Counted from the stretch's first letter, positions 17,509-27,243 are shown. The stretch: 64,000 nucleotides of DNA from Clostridium sp. AF37-5 (GCF_003477605.1 NZ_QUDR01000002.1:1-64000), one strand, 5' to 3'. Notes: generated by a model not told the origin, from the sequence alone. Program-made: numbers and translations.

Positions 17509-17967
17509 ATGTCAAAATCAATATATTCAAGAATCGAGGAACACAGAGTAAAATATGTAATACCATACATCAGGTCGACCGTTGGATTGTTTTTAGCAGA
17601 AGCAGAAAGCAATAATGGTCATGCTTTATGGTGTCATGTAGGTTTGGATGATGCACAGTTATCAGCGAGGTTATCTTATGGAGATGTTAATATGGCATCT
17701 ACATTTTACACCTTAGAAGATGCTGAAAACTATGTTTCAATGGTTCTTTCTGATGAGTTAAACCAAAGTGATATTTCAGAATGGTTGTTGAGTTCAGTAA
17801 GAACCAAACTGGTACTTAATTTGCCAGAAGAATGTGAAGAAATTACCGGTAAATTGATGCGCAGAAGCGGAAAAACAATGATGGTAGAAGATGTCAGTGT
17901 TGTTTTGGCCAAAGATAATTCGGAAAGAGGTTGGAAGATTCTGACTGCATATCCGAGTGAAAAGTAA
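17509..17967 (+). CDS. Hypothetical protein
   Basis: 152 residues, soluble and acidic, with the HALWCHVGLDDAQLSARLSY region as its most distinctive part. AAAGGAGG precedes the start. It is the last gene before a bidirectional terminator. Not recognised. Confidence 0.65.
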   Translation: MSKSIYSRIEEHRVKYVIPYIRSTVGLFLAEAESNNGHALWCHVGLDDAQLSARLSYGDVNMASTFYTLEDAENYVSMVLSDELNQSDISEWLLSSVRTKLVLNLPEECEEITGKLMRRSGKTMMVEDVSVVLAKDNSERGWKILTAYPSEK

Positions 17968-17984
17968 TTTTTTCTCATAATAAG

Positions 17985-18016
17985 AAAAGAGTAGGCATAA
18001 TGTCTACTCTTTTTTG
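17985..18016. terminator. Bidirectional terminator
   Basis: AAAAGAGTAG pairs with CTACTCTTTT, with T runs on both strands, between convergent genes. Confidence 0.85.
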
Positions 18017-18364
18017 TTATAAACTCTTTTTTAATGTTTCCCACATTTCTTCTCCATCAGAAATTCTTCGGAAAGGATGGTCTTTTGTTTTACCCAATCG
18101 TTTTTCGAATGTTTCTTTGTCCCAATAACCACTTTCGTATCGTCCTAACCAAAAGTCGTAATTTTGAACGAATGCTTTCATCATGTCTTTCTCACAGCCA
18201 TCAACAAAAGCTTTTGTCAATTCATCGTGGTCTAAATCTTTAATTGTGTTTCCTTTTGAAAGAATAAACAGCAATTCTTCCGGAGTTTTTTCTGAATCCA
18301 TTTCCGTGCCATCGTCTAAGGTTATGATAACGTTTTCCCTTGCGATTACCTCTTTAATTGTCAT
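18017..18364 (-). CDS. Small acidic hypothetical protein
   Basis: 115 residues, soluble. The ATG at 18364 follows GGGAGGAATAAAA on the minus strand; longer versions lack a ribosome site. It begins TIKEVIARENVIITLDDG. It is isolated and without the promoter word. Not recognised. Confidence 0.6.
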   Translation of the reverse strand: MTIKEVIARENVIITLDDGTEMDSEKTPEELLFILSKGNTIKDLDHDELTKAFVDGCEKDMMKAFVQNYDFWLGRYESGYWDKETFEKRLGKTKDHPFRRISDGEEMWETLKKSL

Positions 18365-18472
18365 TTTTATTCCTCCCTTCTTTTTTATTATAAAATATTT
18401 TTGTTTTCTTTTCAACATAAACCTTAAAATGGCGAAAATTCGTTGATTTTAAGATAAAAATGATATATTTCA

Positions 18473-18530
18473 TTACCATCCTCATTTTTTTCACAGACTA
18501 TATGTATAGGTATTGTAGACCTGAGAAGGG
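18473..18530. repeat. Dispersed repeat, copy 2 (39-nt identical core)
   Basis: Same core as 5699-5755, running from CCTCATTTTTTT to GTATTGTA and including CAGACTATATG. It lies about 60 bp before the promoter of the second conjugation operon, in the gap 18365-18633. Confidence 0.7.
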
Positions 18531-18590
18531 AAGGGGACTGTTACTAATTACTACCTCCAGAACTATTTTGTATGATTTTTCCTTTTCAGA

Positions 18591-18601
18591 CAGACATATT
18601 A
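18591..18601 (+). promoter_or_regulatory. Promoter motif CAGACATATTA
   Basis: Exact copy 43 bp before the start at 18634, at the head of the operon that ends with the 1,450-residue protein. Confidence 0.7.
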
Positions 18602-18633
18602 AATTTAGAAGATTTTTGAAGGGAGGCGTTATT

Positions 18634-19254
18634 ATGCCAGAACAGGAACTTTCTGTTACAGAAATATTAGCAGCGTGTTGTTTAAAAGAAAATAATCAAC
18701 GTACAGCAAATACTGCTGTTATTATTTCCACCGGTGAATGTAAAGAAGATACAGCAATTCAATTAAATACAAAAGCAACTTTTATGAGAACTAATTTTAA
18801 GTTTGAGCGATATGGGAATGTATTAACTGCGGATTTATATTTTCAGAACGCAAATGATTCTAACTTATTACGATGCTGTAAATTGTTGCAAGAAAATACA
18901 CAAAAATTACAGCAGCTTAATGAAAGAAGCGATGTTTATCCGACAATTCAATTTTCGTTTATTCCAATTGCATTAAAAGGGAAATATCATGTTGTAATGG
19001 CAAATCCTGTTTCGTGGGAATTATGTTCTGACAATTTAAAAGAACTGCCTACCAGAATTCACATTACCTTTATGATTGATGATATTTTAGGGTTCCAAAA
19101 CCATGATTTAGATTACAATGCAATTGTTGCAGAAATAAAGGCAAGAGAGCGTCAAGAAGCTTTTTACGAACAGGAAGAAGAAAAGAAAAGAAAACGAGAT
19201 GCTTATGAGGCTGAATTTGGTCCTAAAGTTACACAAGGAAGGAGTTATTTATGA
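18634..19254 (+). CDS. Conjugation-operon hypothetical protein
   Basis: 206 residues, soluble, ending in a charged helix (YEQEEEKKRKRDAYEAEFG). GGGAGG lies 7 bases before this ATG. The stop overlaps the next start (ATGA), coupling it to a membrane protein. A role in the transfer machine is inferred from position only. Confidence 0.6.
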   Translation: MPEQELSVTEILAACCLKENNQRTANTAVIISTGECKEDTAIQLNTKATFMRTNFKFERYGNVLTADLYFQNANDSNLLRCCKLLQENTQKLQQLNERSDVYPTIQFSFIPIALKGKYHVVMANPVSWELCSDNLKELPTRIHITFMIDDILGFQNHDLDYNAIVAEIKARERQEAFYEQEEEKKRKRDAYEAEFGPKVTQGRSYL

Positions 19255-19805
19255 AAAGAGTAAGTATATTATTGTTAATTTTATCACTGTTCATATTTCC
19301 GATAACGGTTTCTGCAGCAGAAAATACCGGCTCAATTGGAATTGTATTACAAAAATATGACCAGAACACACTGAAACAATGCATGGAGTCAGAAGACGGA
19401 AATGGCGTTTATATTTTTATCAAAGAGATTGATACTGGAAAAACATATCGTTTCCCGTTAAGCCAATCCAATCAGTTTGAGGGCCGATATGAAATTCCGT
19501 ATGGAAATTATCGGGTAATTGATAATCCGGATAAAGATTACAATGTTACCTGCGCTTCTGTGTTTAATATTTCCAGCGACTCTCCGGCCCCATCAATTGC
19601 ATGCGCATTAGAAGAAAAGAAAACTCCGGCAGTATCGCAGACACCATTTAATTCGTCCAATAAAGACACGAAAAAGAATTCAGAACAAAAGAAGCCGGAA
19701 AAAAGCCAAAGAGTAAATTTTCAATTAGTAATTACAATTGTTGTATTTATTATTTTATGCGCCCTTTGGATATACAATCGGTTTATTAAATTTCGTGATG
19801 ATTAA
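19251..19805 (+). CDS. Secreted membrane-anchored protein of the transfer operon
   Basis: 184 residues. Signal peptide to about VSAAEN, an outside beta-rich domain, a Lys/Ser/Pro linker (about 125-150) and a C-terminal membrane segment (LVITIVVFIILCALWIY). Type I membrane topology. It is in one operon with the large surface protein. Confidence 0.65.
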   Translation: MKRVSILLLILSLFIFPITVSAAENTGSIGIVLQKYDQNTLKQCMESEDGNGVYIFIKEIDTGKTYRFPLSQSNQFEGRYEIPYGNYRVIDNPDKDYNVTCASVFNISSDSPAPSIACALEEKKTPAVSQTPFNSSNKDTKKNSEQKKPEKSQRVNFQLVITIVVFIILCALWIYNRFIKFRDD

Positions 19806-19811
19806 TGTAAG

Positions 19812-19839
19812 CCGGGGTAAATCCCCGGTTTTGCTTTTT
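19812..19839 (+). terminator. Terminator or attenuator inside the operon
   Basis: CCGGGG pairs with CCCCGG and is followed by TTTTGCTTTTT, just before the ribosome site of the next gene. It would reduce transcription into the 4.3-kb gene. Confidence 0.65.
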
Positions 19840-19857
19840 GAAAGGAGAAAATGATTC

Positions 19858-22800
19858 ATGGCATTATTTGACCTTAACGATTATTACAGTTCTAAAATTG
19901 CAGAAAATACCGGACTGTTGCAAGGAGATATAGAAATCTTTGTTAACAGTGGATTATTACCTCATTGTTCCCCAACCAATTTCTCGTTAGAGGCGGTTGA
20001 TGAGCAGATAAAAAGTTTAGGCAATTTAACTGTTTTATCGCAATACAATATTTATTCAAAGCAAGATTTACTATCAGCATTAAATATATCCGATACTGAT
20101 TTTGTCCCTGTAAAGAAACAAATTAAATATTTTTGTGAAAATGAGCAGGGAATCGAATGTTTTGTATTAAGAAAATCTGAACTTACACAATTAAAACAAG
20201 ACATCCCGGATATTTTAGATGCTTATATGAAAGAAAATGAGCAAGATGAAGAAGATGATTTAGATATAAAGTCATCTGTAGAAAACAAACCTAAGAAAGA
20301 AGAAACTAAACAGGAAATTCCAAAAGATGAAGTTACTGTAACAGTAAAAAAGAAAAAGAAGAAGAAAGAGAAAGACAAAGAGAGACACAAGAAACCGCAT
20401 CAGAAACGTGAAAAACGTTTTGAAAGCACATATAATCCAAATGAATATATTAGCAAAGAAGACCCTATTCGTATAGAAGAGATTGAGCAGATTGCAAAAG
20501 AACGAGCAAAAGACCCAGATGCTAGAGCGAGAGCAATTACATATGATAAAATTACTGGGACTTCAAAAATAAATAAAACCATACAAGAAATATGCAAAAA
20601 TGGAGAAGAAATTTTATCTCAATTAAATTCTTCCCCATTCGATGCATCTGTTCACCATGCGGATTTTTCTGAAACGCCTTATAAAGAAGGATTTAATACT
20701 CAATGTGAGGCGAATAATAATAATTCATTGGACGAAAAAAATGCAACTGTTTCAGAGGTTGATACAAAAGAGGAGTATACTGAACAATCCGGTTTACAAG
20801 CATACGCCGGAATTGTTGAATCAGAAAAAGTAAATGTACCAATTGATTACGCACAAGATAGTAACATGTACATTAATTCAAAATCTATGTCAGAAGCAGC
20901 ACCTATAACTGTTCAATCAGAACAAAAGCATCTTTATGATAAATTGTCTGATACAGGGCTGACAATGACATACAACAATGAAATTGTTACAAATTACTAC
21001 ACTAGTAAAGAAGCGGCAGAACAAAAAATATCTAGCGGCTATCAGTTAGGGGATATTCATAAAATTCCACAAGATTCGTCTATCTATGTTACAACAGATA
21101 TGGGAAGTACATACATGTTAAGCCCCGGTGAAATGTCTGAATTAAGAAATGTTGCTGCAAATTGTGAATCTCAGCAATATATTAGTTCATTACCAAATGC
21201 GGATGAGTATGCTGCACAAAAAAATGATGAACAGTTTTTCTCGTCCAATGAGGCCCTATTAACATATGAATCATATTCAGGGAAAAAAACTACCGTTTAT
21301 AATATGGCAGAAGAAGATGAGTATGTGTCAATTGGGTCAAACGATAGCAGTTATTCCTCTGGAAATACAGAAAACCAAGAATCTAGTGCTCACGCAGAAA
21401 GTAATGATTTTACAGATAAATCATTTGGACAGAATAAATCTGACGAAGGCGAAAGTGTGATTTATAACAGTCCGATAAATATTTGTAATGCCAATATAAC
21501 GAAGAAAAATCCGACCGGCTCTTCTGGTGCGCCTATAAAAACAATTCGTCAAATGATTCGGAAGAATCAACGAGTTATGTCACATTCTATTGGACAGGCA
21601 GATGCACTTATGGCGATTCATCAATTGAAGCGTTATACGGCATGGGCGATGCCTCTGACAAATGCTACGTTATATGGAGCACAAGCAAGAGTACTTAAGA
21701 AGGGATTAAATAAACAGACAAAATTAGGAGACCTTGATAAAGCATTGAAGCGCTGCAATATTAAAACGAATGTACTACAGCAAAGAGATAAAAAAGGGAA
21801 ATTAGTATATAAAAAGAATAATAAGGGAGAATTTTTAAAAGATAAGGCGGGAAATAAAATTCCGGTATTTAAGAAAAAAATATCAGAAAAAGATGTTGAA
21901 GGATTGCGAAAAATGCTAAATGCAAAATGCGAAATTAGAAAAGCGTTTAATGCAGATTTACGCACGGCATCTAAATGGCGCAGACATGAATTAACTAAAT
22001 ACGGTTCTTTTTTAGATAAAAATGTTATGGCTGTTGATAAAGAACTTAAAAAATTTACTGATGCAAAAAAAATGGAACGAATGTCAAAAAGAAGATTTGG
22101 TCAATCATTATCTTCAATGGTATTTTGTCTTTGTTATAGAGCCGATGCTGTTCAAGGGGCTTTTTTAGTATATCAATATATGAAAATTGCCAAAAAAGGT
22201 GTAAGGGCTTCTGTTTGGACAAAACGAAAATCTCAAAAAGGACTTGCTAAAATTGTAAAACCATATGGAAGACATTTGCGAGTAAAAAAAATGAAAACTC
22301 GTGTTAAGGCAGATAAATTAAAAGCAGAAAAACGGAAAAAAGCATTAAAAAGGGAAAGAAGAAAACAAAGAATGCGAACACGGGCAAGAATGGTTACTCG
22401 TTCGGCAACCGGCAGGACTGTCCGTGGTCATAAAAGACATCTTAAAAATAAATTTGATAATACAAAGGTGGGAAAAGACGTAATAAAATTGCAAAAAAAA
22501 CTAAGCCCTGTAGCAAGAGGGAAAGATAAAGTAATCAAATCTATTAGTGGAATTGTTGGTAAATTCTTTGGCGGGATTATTAACGTAATCAATCTGCCAG
22601 CGAAAGTATCAAAATGGATTATGATTGGTGCCGCCATATTAACAATTTCATTAGGCTTACAATGCGTTTATTACGCCGGTGTTCTTCAGCTTTTTGCTGA
22701 TGTCTTCGGAAGTGATGTTGCAGTTATCGAAGATGGAAAAGAAGAGAAAAATCTTGTAGTAGCCACAAAAGACCATTTGTTAGAGAAAGACAAAAAATGG

Positions 22801-24210
22801 TTGAAAGAAATAGAGGAAGAAGTGGCGAAACAAAAGAAAAACACTAAAATTGAAACTGCAAAAGACCCATTTTCCGGAAACGTAACAGCATCAACCGGAA
22901 CGAAAAATGTAAACTATTTCTTTTATAATGGCGGTGGCTACGATACACTTGATAAGCCAAAAGATAAGTTTAACACAAGCGCCGCTCATAAATTAAGCGG
23001 AACGGATTATATGATAACTGGGGTGTACTCTAATGCAAAAGCGATAATTGCGGCAACCAGCATTTATCGTTCAGAAATTGGGGCAAAAGAAGATGATACA
23101 GATGGTTTCATTAAATTTGCAGAACAGTTGTGGGACCATACCCATATTTATCAGATTGGCTTATCAAAAGATGCTAATTATTGCAGTGGTAAAAATTGTA
23201 AATCTTATATAATGGATTGCCGGGCATTAAGTAAGTATAAGGACAAAAAGGATTTTAAAGGCAACAAATATAATTTTGCCAAACAAGTAAAAGAATGCGA
23301 TAAAACATATTACTGCAATGACCCGGAATCTTATAAAGACATTGTATATTTTGGAAAAGAAAGCAAGAAAAAGCCATCCGGAAACGGATGCAAGGGAACC
23401 GGTAAGAAAAAGAAGCTGAACAAAAAAATTTATTGTAACTGGTCAATTCATGCTGCTGAAAATCCAGATTTAGCCAATAGCGTGCCGAAAGGAGCAAAAG
23501 GTGGTATTACATATTACTGGAAATCTGACAAAAGCAAAACAGGAACTACATTTGAAGAATGTAAAGATGCCAGTAAAGTATATCAATCAGCGGATTTTGA
23601 TGAATTTAAAATAGAAAACGCTATTAAAACGCAAAGTTTGGTATTGGTAAAAGGTCTTGCGAAACGAGATGGCAAATATTTGGCTTATTGTAATAATTTA
23701 CAAAGCATTGCCAAATATGGCTCTTCCATAAAAAAACAAGACGGTTATCTTATGCTGGATGCTAAATATGTAAACAAAAAGCAAAAACGTATTGTGAAGA
23801 GTTTTACAGGAACTTATAGCACCAACGGAGTATTTACATGGTTTTATGAATGTCAGGGGCATGAGGCTACTGCTTACAAAACAAATTATTGTACCGGACA
23901 TAGAGGATGCGTTGGACACAAAGTAACGTATTGTCTGGGGCATAAACAATTAGAAGCGCATGTATGTATTGCCGGACTGTCAGAAGCAGAAACACAAAGC
24001 AAAAATACTAATGGTCAGAAAAGTTTATTTTATACCGATAACAAATTTTGGCGGAAAAAAGAAGGAACTTATGACGATAAATGGAAAGGCTTTTCAGATT
24101 CTCACTTTGATTGGGCTGAGTTAATTTTAGCGAACGACTGGGAACGGTCTTACGGAATTAAGGATTCTGACTTCAAATTGAGAGATATTGGGGCAACTAT
24201 ATCAAAGTAA
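19858..24210 (+). CDS. Giant conjugation membrane protein with CxGH repeats
   Basis: 1,450 residues. The N-terminus is soluble with a Lys-rich stretch near 165-190; residues 550-910 are very basic. One membrane segment is near 917-942 (IMIGAAILTISLGLQCVYYA). The C-terminal 500 residues should lie outside. They are Cys-rich and contain four CxGH words in a row (CQGH, CTGH, CVGH, CLGH), a likely metal- or disulfide-stabilised module. Such proteins occur at the end of transfer operons of clostridial ICEs. A surface or cell-wall-spanning role is inferred. No peptidase motif was seen. Confidence 0.75.
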   Translation: MALFDLNDYYSSKIAENTGLLQGDIEIFVNSGLLPHCSPTNFSLEAVDEQIKSLGNLTVLSQYNIYSKQDLLSALNISDTDFVPVKKQIKYFCENEQGIECFVLRKSELTQLKQDIPDILDAYMKENEQDEEDDLDIKSSVENKPKKEETKQEIPKDEVTVTVKKKKKKKEKDKERHKKPHQKREKRFESTYNPNEYISKEDPIRIEEIEQIAKERAKDPDARARAITYDKITGTSKINKTIQEICKNGEEILSQLNSSPFDASVHHADFSETPYKEGFNTQCEANNNNSLDEKNATVSEVDTKEEYTEQSGLQAYAGIVESEKVNVPIDYAQDSNMYINSKSMSEAAPITVQSEQKHLYDKLSDTGLTMTYNNEIVTNYYTSKEAAEQKISSGYQLGDIHKIPQDSSIYVTTDMGSTYMLSPGEMSELRNVAANCESQQYISSLPNADEYAAQKNDEQFFSSNEALLTYESYSGKKTTVYNMAEEDEYVSIGSNDSSYSSGNTENQESSAHAESNDFTDKSFGQNKSDEGESVIYNSPINICNANITKKNPTGSSGAPIKTIRQMIRKNQRVMSHSIGQADALMAIHQLKRYTAWAMPLTNATLYGAQARVLKKGLNKQTKLGDLDKALKRCNIKTNVLQQRDKKGKLVYKKNNKGEFLKDKAGNKIPVFKKKISEKDVEGLRKMLNAKCEIRKAFNADLRTASKWRRHELTKYGSFLDKNVMAVDKELKKFTDAKKMERMSKRRFGQSLSSMVFCLCYRADAVQGAFLVYQYMKIAKKGVRASVWTKRKSQKGLAKIVKPYGRHLRVKKMKTRVKADKLKAEKRKKALKRERRKQRMRTRARMVTRSATGRTVRGHKRHLKNKFDNTKVGKDVIKLQKKLSPVARGKDKVIKSISGIVGKFFGGIINVINLPAKVSKWIMIGAAILTISLGLQCVYYAGVLQLFADVFGSDVAVIEDGKEEKNLVVATKDHLLEKDKKWLKEIEEEVAKQKKNTKIETAKDPFSGNVTASTGTKNVNYFFYNGGGYDTLDKPKDKFNTSAAHKLSGTDYMITGVYSNAKAIIAATSIYRSEIGAKEDDTDGFIKFAEQLWDHTHIYQIGLSKDANYCSGKNCKSYIMDCRALSKYKDKKDFKGNKYNFAKQVKECDKTYYCNDPESYKDIVYFGKESKKKPSGNGCKGTGKKKKLNKKIYCNWSIHAAENPDLANSVPKGAKGGITYYWKSDKSKTGTTFEECKDASKVYQSADFDEFKIENAIKTQSLVLVKGLAKRDGKYLAYCNNLQSIAKYGSSIKKQDGYLMLDAKYVNKKQKRIVKSFTGTYSTNGVFTWFYECQGHEATAYKTNYCTGHRGCVGHKVTYCLGHKQLEAHVCIAGLSEAETQSKNTNGQKSLFYTDNKFWRKKEGTYDDKWKGFSDSHFDWAELILANDWERSYGIKDSDFKLRDIGATISK

Positions 24211-24218
24211 AAAATCGT

Positions 24219-24258
24219 TATAATATGGTTTTCATGGCGAGCCAAAACAGACATATTA
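24219..24258 (+). promoter_or_regulatory. Promoter motif with TATAATATG box
   Basis: TATAATATG at 24219, CAGACATATTA at 24248. It starts eight bases after the giant gene's stop. Confidence 0.8.
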
Positions 24259-24288
24259 ATAATATAAAGATGAAAGGAGGAAGTAATT

Positions 24289-24585
24289 ATGAAAATATTA
24301 CTTACAATTATTGGAGTTTTGGCTTTCATCGCAGTAATTTGTGTCGTTGTATCAATCGCAAAGGGAATTGTTAGATTCCTAATTAAAGCGTTTATTGTTG
24401 TATATGGAGGAGCAATGATTATTGCAGGAGGCTCTACCGTACCTAAATATATTATGAATAAATTTTCTTCCGTAAAGGAAGTTGCTAAAGAAGCTACAAC
24501 TAAAGCGAAAAAAGAGACAAAGAAAAAAGTGAAAGCCAAAAAAGTAAAAGCAAAAAAAATAAAAGTTGAAAAAAGGAGAGGATAG
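24289..24585 (+). CDS. Small membrane protein with Lys-rich tail
   Basis: 98 residues. Two hydrophobic stretches (about 2-24 and 28-48) are followed by a tail made almost only of Lys, Ala and Val (KKKVKAKKVKAKKIK). GAAAGGAGG precedes the start. It may bind nucleic acid or cell wall at the membrane. Confidence 0.65.
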   Translation: MKILLTIIGVLAFIAVICVVVSIAKGIVRFLIKAFIVVYGGAMIIAGGSTVPKYIMNKFSSVKEVAKEATTKAKKETKKKVKAKKVKAKKIKVEKRRG

Positions 24586-24586
24586 C

Positions 24587-24808
24587 ATGTTTTTTGCATG
24601 TTTCATGAAAAGCAAAGGATTAATGCTTAGCGGAATTGTTGTATCTGTTGTGTTACTGCTATTTCGTATAAAATGCCATTTGATTATTCCCATATGGGGT
24701 ATCTGTCTTCCAACGCTACTGTGCTTATTATACACAGCAGCTCAGGTTGGAATATTATTTTTAGCTTATAAGCTAGACTGCAAATGGCTAAAACGATGGC
24801 TTAAATAG
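24587..24808 (+). CDS. Small two-pass membrane protein
   Basis: 73 residues, two membrane segments (about 9-27 and 33-57), basic C-terminus. AAAGGAGAGG lies 7 bases upstream and one base separates it from the previous stop. Unknown function. Confidence 0.6.
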   Translation: MFFACFMKSKGLMLSGIVVSVVLLLFRIKCHLIIPIWGICLPTLLCLLYTAAQVGILFLAYKLDCKWLKRWLK

Positions 24809-24826
24809 TATTTTTCCGTCCAATGC

Positions 24827-24859
24827 AAAGCGAGGGGCTTATAGGCTCTTCGCTTTTTT
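24827..24859 (+). terminator. Rho-independent terminator
   Basis: AAAGCGA pairs with TCGCTTT around a GC-rich inner stem; six T follow. Confidence 0.75.
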
Positions 24860-24870
24860 ACTGCCTTTAA

Positions 24871-24881
24871 CAGACATATTA
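24871..24881 (+). promoter_or_regulatory. Promoter motif CAGACATATTA
   Basis: Exact copy 46 bp before the SMC-like ATPase gene. Confidence 0.7.
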
Positions 24882-24916
24882 TATATATAAAACTAAAATT
24901 AAGGAGGAATGTAATT

Positions 24917-26680
24917 ATGAAGATTAAGAAAATTGCAATTGAGGGCTTTAAAGGGATTGAAAAAATGGAGTATATCCCAAATTCTAAAATTGGCACCTTA
25001 ATTGCTTCAAACGGAAGTGGAAAAACATCTTTCTTTCAGGCAATGGAATCTTTGTTTGGTAACACGAACAAGGACAAGGTCTTTATTCGTGAAGGTTGTC
25101 CAATAGCTACGATTTCTGTTACGACAGAGGGAAATACTTATGAACGTATTTTGTCTCGTGAGAAGCAGAATAAATTTCGAGCTGATAACAAATACGTTAC
25201 AGAAGCAGAATTTTACGATGCTTTAATGAAAGAAACGAAGATGAAAGCAGAAGATTTCCGGGTATTATCATCATCGGAGTTATTTGAAAAATTATCTTCT
25301 CAGGAGTTAGCAGATTACTTAAATGCTAAGGTAAATCAGAAATTAACCATGGATGATTTGGTTGACTTTTTGCCAGCTGATTTTCCAGAGGATGCTTTTC
25401 TTGCATTAGAAAATAAACTGGGATATGAATTTGGTCCGGCTGAATTATCCGGACTGTATTCGGATTTTTATGCGACTCGCCGTAATTACAACAGAATGTT
25501 GAAAGAACAGCAGAGCAAATGCAATGAAATTTCTAAACCTAATTTTTCTAAAGAAGATTTACAGAAAGCTATTAAAGAAGTTGAGGAAATGATTTCTGCG
25601 GCTAAGGCAAATAAAATTGCCAAAGAAGAATATGAAAAAGCAGTAAAAACATATCAGTTAATGGCAAATCAGAAGTCTGAGTTAGAAGAAAAGGTAAAGA
25701 AAGCGCATACTTTTGAACCTAAGAAAGAAGATTTAGAAAAAGCCAAAGCGGACAAAAAGGCCGTGCAGGAGCAGATGATGCAGGTCAGAAATTATTGCAG
25801 CACAATCAAAAGCAATATGGGCCTTTTTAAGAAGACACTGGACAATTTAAATACGAATATTTGTCCAATCTCGGAAAAATTGGTTTGTTCTACAGACAAA
25901 ACAAAAATCAAAGGAGAATTAGAGGCATCTATTGCAAAGAACAAACAAATTCTCGCAATCGGTGATAAGAAATATGCTGAACTAAAAGTGTATGAAGATG
26001 CTTCGACGAAGCAAATCGAAGTTTTACAGGATAGTTTTAGTAAGTATCAGAATTATATGAACTTAAAAAAACAGTTATCGGTATTTAAATTGCCGGAAAA
26101 ACCAATTCAGCCTAAAATCAAAGTAATTGACGAAGACCTTTTGTCGATGAAAAGAGCAGATATTGACATGAAAAAGAAAGCTTTAGAGGATTTTGAGGTA
26201 TACACAAAAGCGAAAGCCGAATGCGAAAAGGTATCTATTCAGGCTAAGTTGTATGATACACTTGTGAAAGTCACTGACCCAAAAGGAACCGTGGTAAAAA
26301 AAGTGTTGGAAAAATATTTTGCCGTGTTTAATGACGAAATCCTTAAAACTACTCAGGCGATGAGCGTTCCTTTTACTGTCAAGTTAATCGTTGACAATGG
26401 TGTTAAGTGTATTTTTTGTAAAGACAATATGGCAAGAGATTATGCTATGCTGTCCAATGGCGAAAAGGTTATTGTTACCATGATTATTTTAAATGCCATT
26501 AACCGAGTAGCCGGCAATAAAATGTTGTTTATCGACAACCTTAATGAACTGGATGAACCTAATCAGGAGAAGGTATTATCCTTTATTGAAGCTCTTGTTC
26601 CTGATTACGACAATGTGTTTGTGGCGAGCACAACAGATATTGCGCTGCCAAATGCAGACTGTATTTCGTTGGAGGTGTAA
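24917..26680 (+). CDS. SMC/RecN-like AAA ATPase
   Basis: 587 residues. Walker A ASNGSGKTS is near 31; the ABC-type signature LSNGEK is near 514; Walker B MLFIDNLNELDE is near 536. A long coiled coil lies between. CPISEKLVC at its middle (near 315) resembles a zinc-hook turn. The family acts on DNA ends or recombination intermediates. No SbcD-like nuclease partner is adjacent. Confidence 0.82.
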   Translation: MKIKKIAIEGFKGIEKMEYIPNSKIGTLIASNGSGKTSFFQAMESLFGNTNKDKVFIREGCPIATISVTTEGNTYERILSREKQNKFRADNKYVTEAEFYDALMKETKMKAEDFRVLSSSELFEKLSSQELADYLNAKVNQKLTMDDLVDFLPADFPEDAFLALENKLGYEFGPAELSGLYSDFYATRRNYNRMLKEQQSKCNEISKPNFSKEDLQKAIKEVEEMISAAKANKIAKEEYEKAVKTYQLMANQKSELEEKVKKAHTFEPKKEDLEKAKADKKAVQEQMMQVRNYCSTIKSNMGLFKKTLDNLNTNICPISEKLVCSTDKTKIKGELEASIAKNKQILAIGDKKYAELKVYEDASTKQIEVLQDSFSKYQNYMNLKKQLSVFKLPEKPIQPKIKVIDEDLLSMKRADIDMKKKALEDFEVYTKAKAECEKVSIQAKLYDTLVKVTDPKGTVVKKVLEKYFAVFNDEILKTTQAMSVPFTVKLIVDNGVKCIFCKDNMARDYAMLSNGEKVIVTMIILNAINRVAGNKMLFIDNLNELDEPNQEKVLSFIEALVPDYDNVFVASTTDIALPNADCISLEV

Positions 26681-26682
26681 TA

Positions 26683-26964
26683 ATGTATTTAGTGTCATAT
26701 TCTCCGGAAAAAGACATGTGGTTGATTGATGACTATGATGTAAAGGAATACGGAGCAGAATATCATAGAGATTCTGTTTTCTTGTATCATAAGGGTTTAG
26801 TTGCTGATTCAAAATCTCTTGTTAATACGCTAGATGAGGCGTTAAACAGAGCAAATGGCAATGGGCGTTTTGATTACCCAGTATACTATCATGGGAATAA
26901 TATTAATCATGTCCAGAAAAGACATTATTGTTATGTTGGCAATGTGTTATGTGAATTAATTTAA
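26683..26964 (+). CDS. Hypothetical protein
   Basis: 93 residues, rich in Tyr and His, soluble. GGAGGTG inside the end of the ATPase gene serves as ribosome site, so the two are coupled. Not recognised. Confidence 0.6.
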   Translation: MYLVSYSPEKDMWLIDDYDVKEYGAEYHRDSVFLYHKGLVADSKSLVNTLDEALNRANGNGRFDYPVYYHGNNINHVQKRHYCYVGNVLCELI

Positions 26965-26982
26965 TCTTCAAGTAAAAAAAGA

Positions 26983-27023
26983 AAATGTCTATCGAGGTAT
27001 AAAACCCACGATAGGCATTTTTT
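26983..27023 (+). terminator. Rho-independent terminator
   Basis: AAATGTCTATCG pairs with CGATAGGCATTT, followed by T. Confidence 0.85.
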
Positions 27024-27087
27024 ATTTGCGTAAATCTTAAAATAGATATGCTTTTAGGCCTGGATTTTTTTAGTTAGCCTGAATAAA

Positions 27088-27148
27088 AGTATTCTATATG
27101 GAATTACTATATCCGTTTTGGAATACTGATATTCCTGTCGCGAATATC
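27088..27148. repeat. Back-to-back inverted repeats
   Basis: AGTATTC (27088) pairs with GAATACT (27121). It is directly followed by GATATTC (27128) pairing with GAATATC (27142) over a 7-nt spacer. GGAAT-ACT-ATAT is also repeated directly. The region 27024-27243 has no gene. An origin, operator or structured RNA is possible. Confidence 0.5.
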
Positions 27149-27243
27149 CTTATGCTACACGGTACACAAACCAGACAGCCGATTTCGTAATAATGATTAG
27201 ATGTGGTTACTTTGAAAAGGCTGATTTTTTATTGTTTTAGAAG

